Assembly (NCBI GenBank): GCA_033297205.1
Contig: MU859105.1
Location: 148,160 to 212,159, forward strand
Source of the DNA: Pseudoneurospora amorphoporcata
Lineage: Eukaryota > Ascomycota > Sordariomycetes > Sordariales > Sordariaceae
DNA length: 64,000 nt
Reading direction: 5' to 3'
Numbering within the stretch: position 1 is the first letter of the stretch; each line of letters starts with the position of its first letter. Shown piece by piece: positions 23,518 to 35,304 of the stretch. Made by a program: the position numbers and the translations under genes. The notes below the pieces were generated by a model. The model was not told the DNA's origin. It saw only the letters and a program-made list of their open reading frames with translations, and searched no databases.

Positions 23518-26500
23518 ATGGACGCACACCTCGAACCTACCGTCGATACGAGACTGTCCACCGAAGCTCCCTCTTTCACCCAAGACCCCAACATTCCTGC
23601 CGCAACACCAGAAGCAGAAACCGGCGGCTTGGAGGTGTCTGTCAAAGAAACGGAAGACATGGCCGGCACACCCTCCTCGAGCATTGCGGTCCCCGGCGCC
23701 ATCCCCATCAACAATGGCAGCGGCAATGGCCATGGTAGTCAGAATGGAACGGGCAAAACCAGACGACTCAGCATCGCCTCTTCCTTTAGTCGCAAGAGCA
23801 GTGTTACTACGTCTTCCCAGCCCGTCATAGCAGCAAACTCCGACTTGTCAATGCCACCTCCAGTGTCCCTGCCACAAGCACGCACTTCGCTCTCACGCAG
23901 CCGCCGCGAATCGTCCAACTCGTTCCGCTCCTTCATCTCGGACGCCTGGAGCGACGCAAACAATAGTAGTCAGGGATACTCGGACTTGGGAGGTGGAGCA
24001 CATGTGCCCAGCAGCTTTGGCAGCGCCTCCACGGTTCCACCCTTGTTGCTTTCTCCCCGAGATTTTGCATTTGCCGCCGGCGACAACGCCCAGAATCAAG
24101 GTCAGAGTCATCATATCCATTCCGGCTCCACTACCGCCTGTCACTAAATCTGGTTCTACAGCTGTTGTTGAAGACTTGGAAACTCCCCGTCTACGCCCCG
24201 GCACCGCTAACACGATCGGCAACGCCCCCGTTCCCGAATCACCTCAACAACAACGCCAACTGCCCGTTCCCGCCACTACCCCGACTCAACGCGAATACCC
24301 ATACTACTCTCGCCGCCGAAACTCGTCCTTCTTTGGCTCCGAGTACAGCCAAGCAGACAGCAACAAGCGAAAGAGTATCTCGTCCATGTACTCTCTGGCC
24401 TCGGCCCGTGGTGTTCCCAGTTCTGAAAACGGCAGCAACAGCGGCGCTACCGGCCCCGTCCGAGCAGTAACAGGCTTCATGTCTTCCTCCGCCCCCTCCA
24501 AATCCGGAGCCGTCCCACCCGCCAACACCGCCCAGGCCGCAGAAGCCAGTGTCTCGACAACCACTGTTACGACGGGCAGCCAAGGCGCACCGGGCACTCA
24601 CCAGCTCTCGCCGCGGGAATCACGTTCTCAACTGATATGCGATATGCTCAAGAATGGTCAGAGTAGGGGAAACCATCACCATACTTCGCAGGCCCACGGC
24701 CACGGTGTTCCAGCTCCTCTGAACACTGCTGTTGCTAACGGCGCAACATCTATGCCGCGAGCGATGCCACCCAGGTCCAGGAGTAGAGCTAAGCGCAGAT
24801 TCAGTGTTAGTACCGCTGCCAGCGGAGGTCAGAGTCCCAATGGTGAAAGAGTGGTATCAGGCCATGAGCACCGGCCACCCAAGGAAGAGCACAAGCCTGC
24901 CCCGTACGGTGTCATTGGTGTGTGCGCCCTGGATGTGAAGGCGAGGAGCAAGCCCAGCAGAAATATTCTGAACCGGTTGATTCAGAACGGCGAATTTGAT
25001 GTTTGTCTTTTTGGCGACAAAGTTATTCTTGATGAAGGTACATCACCCATGAGCCACCACTCTATGTATATGGCAAATACTAACAGTTTGGCGGTCATGC
25101 AGAGGTCGAAAACTGGCCAATGTGCGACTATCTAATCTCGTTTTATTCCGACGGCTTTCCCCTTGAAAAGGCCATCGCCTACGTCAAGGCGCGCAAGCCC
25201 TTCTGCGTCAACGATGTCCCCATGCAAAAGATACTCTGGGACCGCCGCCTCTGCCTTCGCCTTCTGGACCGCATCGGTGTCCCCACCCCTCAGCGCATAG
25301 AAGTGAATCGGGACGGCGGCCCTCCTCTTTTGTCTCCCGACATCTGCAAGCTCATCAAGGATGTCAGCGGTGTACATTTTGAGCCGACTAATACAGACCG
25401 AGAGCACGCCAAGAAGGTTGCGCCGCGCAAGATCGAGCTTCTCGAAAACGGCGACGTTCTCTCTGTCGACGGAACACTGATCAAGAAGCCGTTTGTCGAG
25501 AAACCCACGAGTGGTGAAGACCATAATATCATTATCTACTTCCCTTCGTACGCCGGTGGTGGTGCCAGGAAGCTTTTCCGCAAGATCGGCAACAAGAGCA
25601 GTGAATATGTGGAGGATCTCAACGTGCCCAGGTGCATCACTCAGCCCGACGAGAGTTTCATTTACGAGAAGTTCATGCAGGTCGATAACGCTGAGGATGT
25701 GAAGGCGTATACCGTTGGGCCAACATACTGCCACGCCGAAACTCGCAAGTCACCTGTTGTGGACGGCGTCGTGCGAAGAAATACTCATGGAAAGGAGGTC
25801 CGCTATGTTACAGCCTTGAGCGACGAGGAAAAGGAAATTGCGGCCAAAATCAGCACAGCATTCGGACAATGCGTTTGCGGTTTTGACTTCTTGCGCGCCG
25901 GAGGTAAGAGTTATGTCATTGACGTGAATGGCTGGAGCTTTGTCAAAGACAATGAGGACTATTACAACCAGTGTGCCAAAATCCTCAGGGAGATGTTTCT
26001 CAAGGAGAAGCAGCGCAAGGGTGGAATGACTCCGCCGTGCCCATCGCCCGCCATTTCGGAGGTGGCGGATCCTCTTGCCGCTCGCGCAGCCCTCATGATC
26101 AAAGAGAAGGAACTCGCAACATTGGCGGCAGCCCAGGGCAAGGCGAGCTTGGACAAGCCGAGATCCGATACCAGACAACACGATGCGCCACCGCACATCA
26201 AGTTGGAGACGTCGATTATCTCCAAGTTGTCACCCAACCCGAGCAGCCCGCGCATCAGCCAATACGGAGAAAGTGCACCACCCACAGCGCCATCAACGCT
26301 ACCCACTACCCCTTCGCTCGCTTCTATCGCTATTGCTGAACAGGAGCAGGAGCATGAGCCAGAGGAGACGCCGCCACCGCCTCCTCCTAAGCCTAGCTGG
26401 AAGCTCAAGGGCGTGGTGTCTGTTATCCGTCACGCTGATCGTACGCCGAAGCAGAAGTATAAGTTTACGTTCCACACAGACCCCTTCATTCAGCTTCTCA

Positions 26501-28787
26501 AGGGACACCAAGAAGAAGTTCTCCTTATTGGTGAGCCGGCCCTGGCAAGCGTGCTTGATGCTGTTGATGTGGCCCTGAAGGCTGGTATCGAAGACCCTGT
26601 CAAGCTGAGATCACTGCGCAACGTACTTGTGAAGAAGGGCGGATGGGCCGGTACCAAGGTCCAGATCAAGCCCATGTTCAGAAAGAAAGACAAGCCCAAG
26701 AAGGAAGATAAGGGAAAGGAGAGCGGAAAGATTGACGAGGAGGCCAAGGAGGATGCTGCACCTGGTGAAGGTGACCTTGTCGACAAGGACGGTGAGCTCA
26801 AGCCTCGTAGGCCAGCCAGGAGGCACGATTCGTTGTCGGGCGTCACCATGTCCAAGTTCACTGCTGCTGAGGAGAGCTTGGTGCTGGATAAGCTTCAGCT
26901 CATTGTAAAGTGGGGCGGCGAGCCGACACACTCCGCCCGCTACCAGGCACAGGAACTCGGGGAGAGCATGCGTAGTGATCTTGGTCTCATGAATCGTGAA
27001 GTCCTGGAGGAGGTCCACGTCTTCAGTAGCAGTGAGCGTCGTGTCGTCACTAGCGCCCAGATCTGGGCGGCTAGCTTCTGCAAGAAGAAGGAATTGCCTG
27101 CGGATTTTATCACCATCCGTAAGGACCTTCTTGACGACTCAAACGCCGCCAAGGATGAGATGGATAAGGTGAAGAAGAAGCTGAAGGGTCTTTTGCGGAA
27201 GGGCAATGAGCGGCCGCCCCAGTTCGCCTGGCCTGAAAACATGCCTGAGCCGTCTGAGGTGCAGACGCGCGTGGTTCAGCTCATGAACTTCCACCGCAAG
27301 GTCATGCAGCACAACTATGCCAAGCTTTACAGCGGTGCTGTGAATTCTCTCAATGCGATCAACAACCCCAGTATGGAGAAGATCAGTGAGACTTCCGGCT
27401 CGTCGCTGTCATCACTTGGCTCATCGCAGGTGAACGCGGTGAACAGCATCCAGGCCAGATGGTGCTGCGGTGAGGACGCCGAGCTGTTCAAGGAGCGTTG
27501 GGAGAAGCTCTTCATTGAGTTCTGCGACGGCGAAAAGGTTGACCCCAGCAAGATTTCGGAACTTTATGATACCATGAAGTTCGATGCCCTGCACAACCGT
27601 CAGTTCCTCGAATGGGTGTTTACTCCACCGACGACCATGCTTGAGGAGGACTACGGACTCCTGGCTCCCCCTAACGGAGGCAAGGATGCAAAGTCACCGT
27701 CCCCTGTGCCGAGCACCGATAATGAGACCCCCAAGCATTCCGAGAGCGGGACATCGCTGGCAGACAAGATCGACTCGAAGACTGTCAAGCGTATCTTCCG
27801 CAGGCGGTCCTTCATGCACGGGTTCAGACCTGGGCCAGGTCCGGAATCCGAGCTCCCGGAGAGGTACTTCCACCTTCACAGGGGCAACAGCCAAACCAAG
27901 GCGAAGACAGATGCTCGCTTTGAGCCTTTGCGGGAGCTGTACCAGCTAGCCAAGGTCCTCTTTGACTTCATTTGCCCGCAGGAGTATGGTATTTCGGACG
28001 GCGAAAAGCTTGAAATTGGACTCCTGACCTCCCTTCCCCTGTTGAAGGAGATTGTCAAGGACCTCGAGGATATGCAGGCTTCAGATGAAGCCAAGTCCTT
28101 CATCTACTTCACCAAGGAGTCGCACATCTACACCCTGTTGAACTGCATTTTGGAGGGCGGCCTTGAGACCAAGATCAAGCGAGCCACCATCCCTGAGCTC
28201 GACTACCTCTCGCAGATCTCGTTCGAGCTGTACGAAATGCCAGCTGACCCGCTGGGCGATGCGGAGGGCGCTCCCGCCTTCAACTACAGCATCAAGATCA
28301 CCATCAGCCCTGGCTGCCACGTCTTTGACCCGCTGGATGTCCAGCTTGATAGCAAGCATTGCATTGGCTGCGCCCCGCGCAGGAGCTTGACGGCTCATGC
28401 GGACTGGATGAAGGTTATCGAGACTTTGAGGGCGAAGTTCCACCAGTAAGTCATCAGCCCCAGTGAACTTCGTGTTCCGTCCCATACCTACTAGGCCTAT
28501 TACTGACAATATTGTTCCCTTAAAGAGTGAAACTACCCAAGACATTCCTGGCAGTTAATCTGTCCGATGCCTTCACTTTCCAAGAGAAGTCACAGGGCGG
28601 CGACGAGACCATCGAGGCCGATCCCGAACCCAAAGCGACACCTGGGGCAGAGCCAGCGAAGGAGGGAGAACCCGAGGCGGCAAAGCCTGACGCCGCAGTA
28701 GCTGTCGCAGTCGACGCCGCAACGCACGAGCAATCTGATGTCCTGGAGATTAAGATGCCCGAGGACCAGCATGCCCCATGCCGTTGA
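23518..28787 (+). CDS. VIP1: Inositol hexakisphosphate / diphosphoinositol kinase Vip1 (Asp1, PPIP5K)
   Basis: Four exons: 23518-24100, 24162-25037, 25103-28445 and 28526-28787, giving 1687 residues if the stop at 28785 is used. All joints keep frame. The first intron has a weak GTCAGA donor but a CTAAA branch and CAG acceptor. The first 440 residues are Ser-rich and disordered. The ATP-grasp kinase domain (about 445-790) begins [18 protein letters not shown] and contains [15 protein letters not shown] and the metal-binding [14 protein letters not shown] histidine acid phosphatase-like domain follows, with R929-H930-A-D-R933-T-P935, interrupted by charged low-complexity segments. The kinase adds phosphate at position 1 of InsP6/5-InsP7. 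In fission yeast the two halves act oppositely and affect the cytoskeleton, polarity and phosphate signalling. The last exon is Ala/Glu-rich. Its end looks frameshifted (see findings). Confidence 0.92.
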
Positions 28788-28959
28788 AGCTGGTGACGAC
28801 AGCGCCAATGCTGAATCCGTCGCGGTATCGGAGTCGGTAGAAGCTTCTGAGGGGGTATCAACGCTCGCAGAAATGGAAGCGGCACCACCTTTGTCTGCTG
28901 CTGTTGCGCCGCCGACAACGGAGGAGGGAAAGTCGAAGGAGCCTGAAGACAAGGCTTGA
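28788..28959 (+). other. Likely continuation of the VIP1 tail in another frame
   Basis: The annotated VIP1 frame stops at 28787. The frame one base on remains open to 28959 and encodes Ala/Glu/Ser-rich sequence (AGDDSANAESVAVSESVEAS) of the same composition as the VIP1 tail. This suggests an indel near a CCCC run at about 28775, or a recent true truncation. Confidence 0.4.
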
Positions 28960-29825
28960 TTTACGAGCACACCCTTAAGCAATCTGAACTTGTTCGCTAC
29001 CTACCATTGCCCCTCATCCCCTATTGCATTGTACTCATCATGTATACATACCTTGCATGCCTTTATGTACTCGTCGTCTTTATTGATAATGCCCCCCACT
29101 CTGTGCTCTCACTGTACCAAACAATGGTTTTGGGATTGTTTCAGGCTCCACCACCTTTCTGGCTATTATGATATGATCTTCCTAGACCGGGCCGACTACT
29201 CCCCGATGGTGGTGCTGCGACGGCGACACACAAGTCCGGCACAAGGCCGGGGATTGTAACCCAAGACAAATATGTCTGGATGGGTGGGTGAGTGGATGGA
29301 TGGACATACTTGCTCTAACTTACGTGCATCTACATATGAACGAGAGGAGAAGCCAGTGATGACATGTGATATTCTCCGACTATCATGGTTGTTACACGAA
29401 GAGTTTGGTTTCCGGGTCAGTAGCCAACCTTTTAAATCTTTGTGTGTATCATCGCCACATGTCTTCGTTTCGGTCTGGTTGGGGGGTTTTAAAGAGAAAG
29501 TAAAGTACATTCACTGTCAGGAAAAGCGAAGGTACAAAATGTACATCCAGCGAACATACCATGAATAACCCACATAGCCAAAACATGACGTGCAGATCAA
29601 ATATAGTATTGCTTCTTGTTGACTTCTTCTCCGGCCTTGCTCTCACTATCTAACTGCTGCTGGTCGATGTGCTACTATGGATATCATATCTTTGTATCGA
29701 AGTAGCGAGTAGTCGTAGGACTGTAGTGTATGAATTAGTATGCTCGACTGACATAGCTTCTTGACGATGTCAGTGAATCAAAATTATTCCTTGGTCCTTG
29801 CTTGTACTCTTTCGTTATCGGTGTG

Positions 29826-30199
29826 TTTCTCACCTTTTCACCTCTTCCTCTTCCTTTTTCCTTTTCCGACGTTTTTTTTTTTCAACCTTTTCTTCTCTTT
29901 TCCTGGCTCTGATCCTGGCGGTCTCTTGTTTTAGCTCCTCGTCTCCCTCTTTCCTTTTTTCTCTCCCATGTAACTCTCCATCTTGTTTCTATCTCGCTTT
30001 CTCCTCATCCCATTCCGTTCTCTCTCTTTTCTCCCTCCTTCATTTTTTTTTATACTTTTCCTCTCACCCTATTGATTCTGTTACTTTCTCCGCTCTCCTC
30101 TTTTTCTCCTTCCTCGTTTTCATTCTTTCTCCTTTTCCTTCCTCTTCTTGTTTCCTCGTGTTTTCCTTTTTGTCTTCTTTTATTCTCCTTCTTCTCTCT

Positions 30200-30264
<65 letters not shown>

Positions 30265-30290
30265 CCCTGCCTTGACTTCCGTCTTTCCGT
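29826..30290 (+). repeat. Polypyrimidine tract of about 460 bp
   Basis: The plus strand is overwhelmingly C and T, in irregular CTTT/CCTT/TCTC units, and ends in the 62-T run. It creates a long apparent Phe/Ser/Leu frame that is compositional, not a gene. Confidence 0.85.
30203..30264 (+). repeat. Homopolymer T62
   Basis: 62 consecutive T by direct count. This is exceptional length for a fungal genome. The exact number may be unreliable because of sequencing and assembly slippage. Confidence 0.85.
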
Positions 30291-33200
30291 TCCGCTCACG
30301 GGAATACTGAGACCTATACCGGCGACATGCTTATACGAGGCGACGAACGGGAAACGAATGCTAACAATTCCAGATGAAATGGTAGTACATAGGGGTTAAA
30401 TCCACTTGACCGAGACTAACGGACATTGCCGCCAAGGCCAACTTCATACAAAATAATGTTTTCATGTGGACCAACTTCCTGCGGGGTGCAAACATTTCTT
30501 GTACCAATAACAGAAATTGTTAGCGACCACAACACTTCGTTAGCCCCAAGTGAGACAAAGTCGGTCGGTTCCAGTCAGAGATATAGAAATACAGATGTGT
30601 TTGAAACTCTGCACTTGAATGGAATTTGAAGCTTTTTCGGTATTCTCCCAACCTGTTAGCTCAATGCACATTCTGCGTGAATTTTCACTTGATCCAGGCC
30701 TTGCTTTGAGGATAATCTACGTGACAGAACAGGCTTTGAGCAGCTTTGAGATGGATGCAAACGTTGTTGGCGAGGTGGGCCGATGATGATTTTAACGATT
30801 TTGCTTCTTCGGACCACTGCCTAGAAAGCTCAGCTCACAAACGGTTGTTCCTGAAATGCCAAGCAGGTAAACAGTAAGCAAAATGATCAGGTCGGGCATG
30901 GGAGTACGCGACACAATTATGGATGGTGGGTCAACTACAGATGTTCGCTACGTATGCTCCTCCGTCGTTTGTAGTGGTGCGAGTAAAATTCGTCTGCATA
31001 GGGTGGTGGATGGAGCGGTACGGATGGTTGACACGGATGGGGCGCTTCAAGAGGGAGGTATAGTACCATGGTAGCTGGCACGTAGTACCTTGATACACGC
31101 CAAACATCCTTTTTTTTGTTCGAGGTGGTGGTGTGGTGTCATGCAGTCAGGCGTGGAGGTGTAGTAGTATTCTAACTGTTAAAGAAGTAGAGATCTCGAA
31201 TGTGGTTAGTCACATCAAGCGTGTGTGACAGAAGTTGATCCTACCGGCGAGTGGTTCCGACGTTGCAAAACAGCTTTATCTCTCTTCGCCTCAGCTAAAA
31301 AGAAACGGTGGAATGGGTCACTGAGAAGGAAGAAGCGTTGGCGAAGCAGGAAAGGCACATCACGCGGAATTTCATTGAGTTCCGAAACAATGGGTAATTG
31401 AGCAGACTCAACAGGGGTTATGAGATGGATTAGAACCGCGAAAATGGAAGAAACGGGTACTGTTCACCGCTTGGCCGAAAATATGTGACGACCACAAAAC
31501 TTCTGTGATATGTCCTTGCATATGTGGGCCACTGGGTTTTGGGGAGAAATGCCAACTGAATAAAGCAAACGCATGTACTTCTTTCACAGGCATGATGCCT
31601 TGATCCAAGCGTACAAATCTGGAGATTCCTGTGCGCTCCCGTGCACTGCGAGCCATGCGGGCGGTTTCTGTGGCCGTCGAGCCGGTCGATCTCGTGGCAG
31701 TACGGGTAGCTGTGCTTCACCTTGACCGAAGCATATCCTATAACGTACGACCTGTGCCTTTCAAGAAAGCAACCCGAGGATCCCACGCCAAGGGCACTAA
31801 TACTCATGTGTGACGATCTTTCCAACCGCATTTTGAGGTTCAAAGGGTGATAGGTGATTTTTGAAAATCCCCTCTCCTGAACAAGAAAAACTTTGTGGCG
31901 TCGACGGTGAGTGATACGGGTGGGTGCAGTGGAAAGGAGTTGAAGGAGGAGGGCGTGAGGAAGAGTATCATTTTCTAACGGTTCGGATGACGGGTAGAAT
32001 GCAAGGGAAATAAAGAGAGGGAAGAAGCGTAATGTCTGAACCTATGAAACGAGATAGTAGTGCAGCAAGAACAGGACTGGTTGAGAATGGTCGAACCTAC
32101 TATAGGTCTTCGGAAGCTACAAGTGAACCCCAGATGGAGGAAGCATGAGCGGCACCCCAATTACAAGCACTTGCTTTGCTGGCATTTCCAGACGGATCAT
32201 AGGCTTACGAGCCGAAATCCCCTTGGCCTATCAAGTATGAAATACCTTGAAGAGGTTCAAATGCTGCATAAAGCAAGGACGCATAAAGTCACCAACATTG
32301 AAGCAACAGGAACATGGCACCCTTCTCCCTGATGGTGTACTCCCAAATTGGACACTGCATGAGCAAGTTAGTTACACACACTTAGAAAGGACAAGCTTTG
32401 AGGGTGCACAATGTTAGTCACAGTTGGTGAGTTGCTCTTGGCAAGGCCCAGCAAGCATACCAACATACACCGAGGCTTTAGAGTGGAAGTAACTTGCGGT
32501 GGAAGCTCAGTGCCCTAGATTTGGTGGTGAGCATTGATAGGGTGAATGGGAACTCGGTGGAAGATTTTGAGACGTCCTGAGTGTGAGCAAATGAACCTTC
32601 CCACCATTACGAGATGGCGTTCATCACTGTGCAACGGGTTGACGTGACGTCGGGTACCGGCATATGAGGCTAAGGGACATCTTAGACGACGTACCAGATC
32701 TTCGCGGCATTAGCTGGCTTGACATATTAAAATATAATGGGGTTGGCCAGTCTCCTCTCCTGATATCAACGTTTGCTAGGTTTGGATTACCGGGAACATT
32801 GAAAATTGGCTGAAAGGCCCATGATTTTAGGGCACGGTGTCATGCTCTAGTTGCAATAACTGTGGCATACGAAGTGACGAGAGCTATCAGTTCCAGGCTG
32901 AATGATGCTATACGCGGAGTGGTACCTGACGAGATGGGGTTGCAGACTCCAGACTCACCAATTTGAGGGAAAATGTCCAGTTTGAGCGGCCTCCATATAC
33001 AGTGCAGATGTATGGTAGGTTTGCATGCAATCCAGGTACCTTTCAACGTCGAATGCGAGATCTTGGTGGACTTGCGGCCCAGTCATACCACGACTCTGTA
33101 TGAACAAGCGCAATGACGATGGCAGGTGCCAGGTGGTAGCTAAATTCCAGTCAGTCACAACCACGGCTCCATCGCTCTAAATCATGCGATACACATTGAT

Positions 33201-33802
33201 TAACGTGGATGCTTGACAGCGTTATCCCAGCCTACCTGTTTATACAGACATCTACTCTATGAGTCGTGGTACTCGACGGCTAGGTGAGCATGTTCATCAC
33301 CTAATATGCTTTTGCACACGGCCTTGTAGCCGTGGTCACTACGAAGTCTAGGTGAGCTCGCTAGCCTAGGTAGGACGCATGAATGATACCTACTGTATGC
33401 GAATCTAGGCGAAGCGCATGAGTTTGAAGTCAGCAGAACGGACCGGAGATTTTGCCAATTGGCTGAACAGCAGTGTGGCAGAGTCGAGCTGGTACCGGTT
33501 GCCAGGCTGCCGGTGGCCGGCGATGATCGACTGAACGGCACGCCCATCTGCAAACTGCCGTGCTGGCCACGGCAGACATGTTTAGCAGATTCTTGTTCCG
33601 TCCTAAGAGAGTGAATCCCGTGTTCGAATGAGGTATGTGTATATCCGCTCTCGGATTCGCTACTCTTGGTCTGACCGGCGATGGAGTTGCAAGTGGTGGC
33701 AATCGGGCTCTCGCCGTAATGATGCCGTGGGCCTTCCTTTCTTTGGAGGGACGTGCGACGCCGTTGGAGCGACCTCAAAAGACATCTGACAGAAGTGTCC
33801 TG

Positions 33803-34139
33803 TTAGTCCTCAGCAGCTGTAAGCTGGGGAGTGCCGAAAGGAGTAATGGGGCCGAACCGGGAGAACCATGTGGCTACAGCGTAGCGCCGCTGCGTTTCCA
33901 GCACCACTCCTGGACTATTCAGTGACGAACACAGCCACTGCAACGGAGTCGCAATGTTCGGTCGATCTGCAACCCGCAAAAGCACGGGCACCATGGGCCG
34001 GAAATGGTTCGACGGGCTCTCTATCTCTGCATTGGTTGCGATTGCCTTGGAAGGACGAGGCGACATACGTACCTTCTAAGGGAGCCCCCGAGGCCCATGG
34101 AGCCCCTTGAGCGAACAGACCGGAGCGCTGCGCCGACAT
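33803..34139 (-). CDS. Possible small two-exon gene or gene remnant
   Basis: An ATG at 34139 opens a 22-codon segment reading SGLFAQGAPWASGAPLE up to a GTACGT donor at 34072. A 46-nt intron ending in GCAG would join it in frame to a segment ending at 33803, for about 110 residues in all. The Gly/Ala/Pro N-terminus resembles the start of some fungal membrane proteins, but the hydrophobic helices expected after it are absent. It may be a decayed fragment. Function unknown. Confidence 0.2.
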
Positions 34140-34463
34140 GTTGGCGAAGGACGCTAGAAGCTTTTCAGAAGATTCTTGCACCAGGGGCGCTCTCGGCGGT
34201 TACCCTACCCTTGCTAGGCTAGCAGCGTACCGTGGGATTCGAGAATGCTGCCCATGCCTATGCCACCCACGTATATATGTCTCCCACGCTCGTCTGAGGT
34301 GTCACGGTCAAGCGGAAGGCTGAAGGGGCTGGTCCAAACGTGTTGTGGAGTACCAAGATGGAACCTCAGGTCGATGAAGCGACACAGGCATATGTGGTAT
34401 CTACATCATGCTGGAGATGATAGCAGAGTCCTCAGTCCAGAGCTGGGGGCCCCACTACATGCC
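34140..34463. other. Short region between two weak candidates
   Basis: 324 bp with no supported feature. Confidence 0.4.
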
Positions 34464-35304
34464 TCAGGTAAGATGAGCAGTCTCCTTGGTAAAGGTTCCT
34501 CCGGGTCCTCTTCTAGAGGAGTCGCCTTTTGCAAATGGCGTCACACACCGTGATAGATGGTAGCGTGTCTCAAGCCTGGTTCTTGGGGGCAGTCGCGTCG
34601 GGCCGATGCTGACGTCTGAAGATCCAGTGTGGCCGTTGCTGACGGTTCGAGTGACGTTCCAGGTTTGGAGGGTGGTCGCATTCTGGCCCTGATTGCGCAG
34701 GCGTCGGCGGGCTTGACCGTTGAGATCATGATCTGGAAGCCAGGGGCAGCACGTGCTGTCATCGGGGTTGGCTGGGATAAGGACCTCGCTCTTGACGGCA
34801 GAAATCGAGGTGCGACGACTTCCGTTGATGAAAAGAAAGCTCTCGTCATTGAGTGTGATGGTAGAGATGAACAAGCTGAGGGGCGGGGGGTTCCTCTTGC
34901 CCGTGCCCTGGCTGTTGGATATCTTGAGGGATTCCAGGGCAAGGGCCCAACTCCGATGACGGGCCGTTCTTACTCCATGGAGGGAAGCATTGCGGCGCGA
35001 CTTCCCATGATTAGGTCGGGACGGCGGGTCAAGATTTCATCGAAGCCAAGGCAGGCACAGAAACGTGCATAATCTGAAGCAGTGATTAGACTTACATAGT
35101 GGATCCAGAGCGAGGAATGAAAAAGACAGGAACAGGAACGTGGAAGGAAGTAGTTGAGTTCTGGTGCCTTACCTAATTGGGCCTAGGTGGTATTTGGCTG
35201 GAATTGGAGGGGACAGGGCCGAGCAGCAGGACGCACCTACCATTTACGTCGTCGCCTCGCGACTTGCACGGAAGTGACAGAATCCTTCTTGCCTGAGGTG
35301 CCAT
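34464..35304 (-). CDS. Candidate unrecognised three-exon gene
   Basis: Exons 35304-35241, 35073-34974 and 34911-34464 would encode 203 residues. The donors are GTAGGT and GTAAGA, and both acceptors are CAG. The second intron is 62 nt, and both joints keep frame. Exon 2 reads naturally (DYARFCACLGFDEIL, RRPDLIMGSRAAMLPSM). Exon 3 has C-ending codons in LFISTITLNDESFLFING. I do not recognise a domain. The first intron is long (167 nt), and neither intron has a clear CTAAC branch. The C-terminal 50 residues look less protein-like, so the 3' end may be wrong or the gene may be degenerate. Confidence 0.25.

Larger units (their letters stand above)
28960..33802. other. Gene-poor region, part 1
   Basis: About 4.8 kb with no convincing coding sequence. 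It holds the VIP1 3' UTR, a polypyrimidine tract with a long T run, and mixed-composition DNA with short open frames on both strands. None of these shows a domain or consistent codon bias. I saw no transposase, reverse transcriptase or terminal repeats. Confidence 0.45.

Noticed and set aside
29798..30310. 170-codon open frame rich in Phe, Ser and Leu
   Set aside because: It is simply the translation of the polypyrimidine/T62 tract. The protein includes about 20 consecutive Phe and has no ordinary coding signal.
34629..35072. 147-codon plus-strand frame
   Set aside because: Starts with GTG and shows random-looking codon choice. The opposite strand offers a better spliced model.
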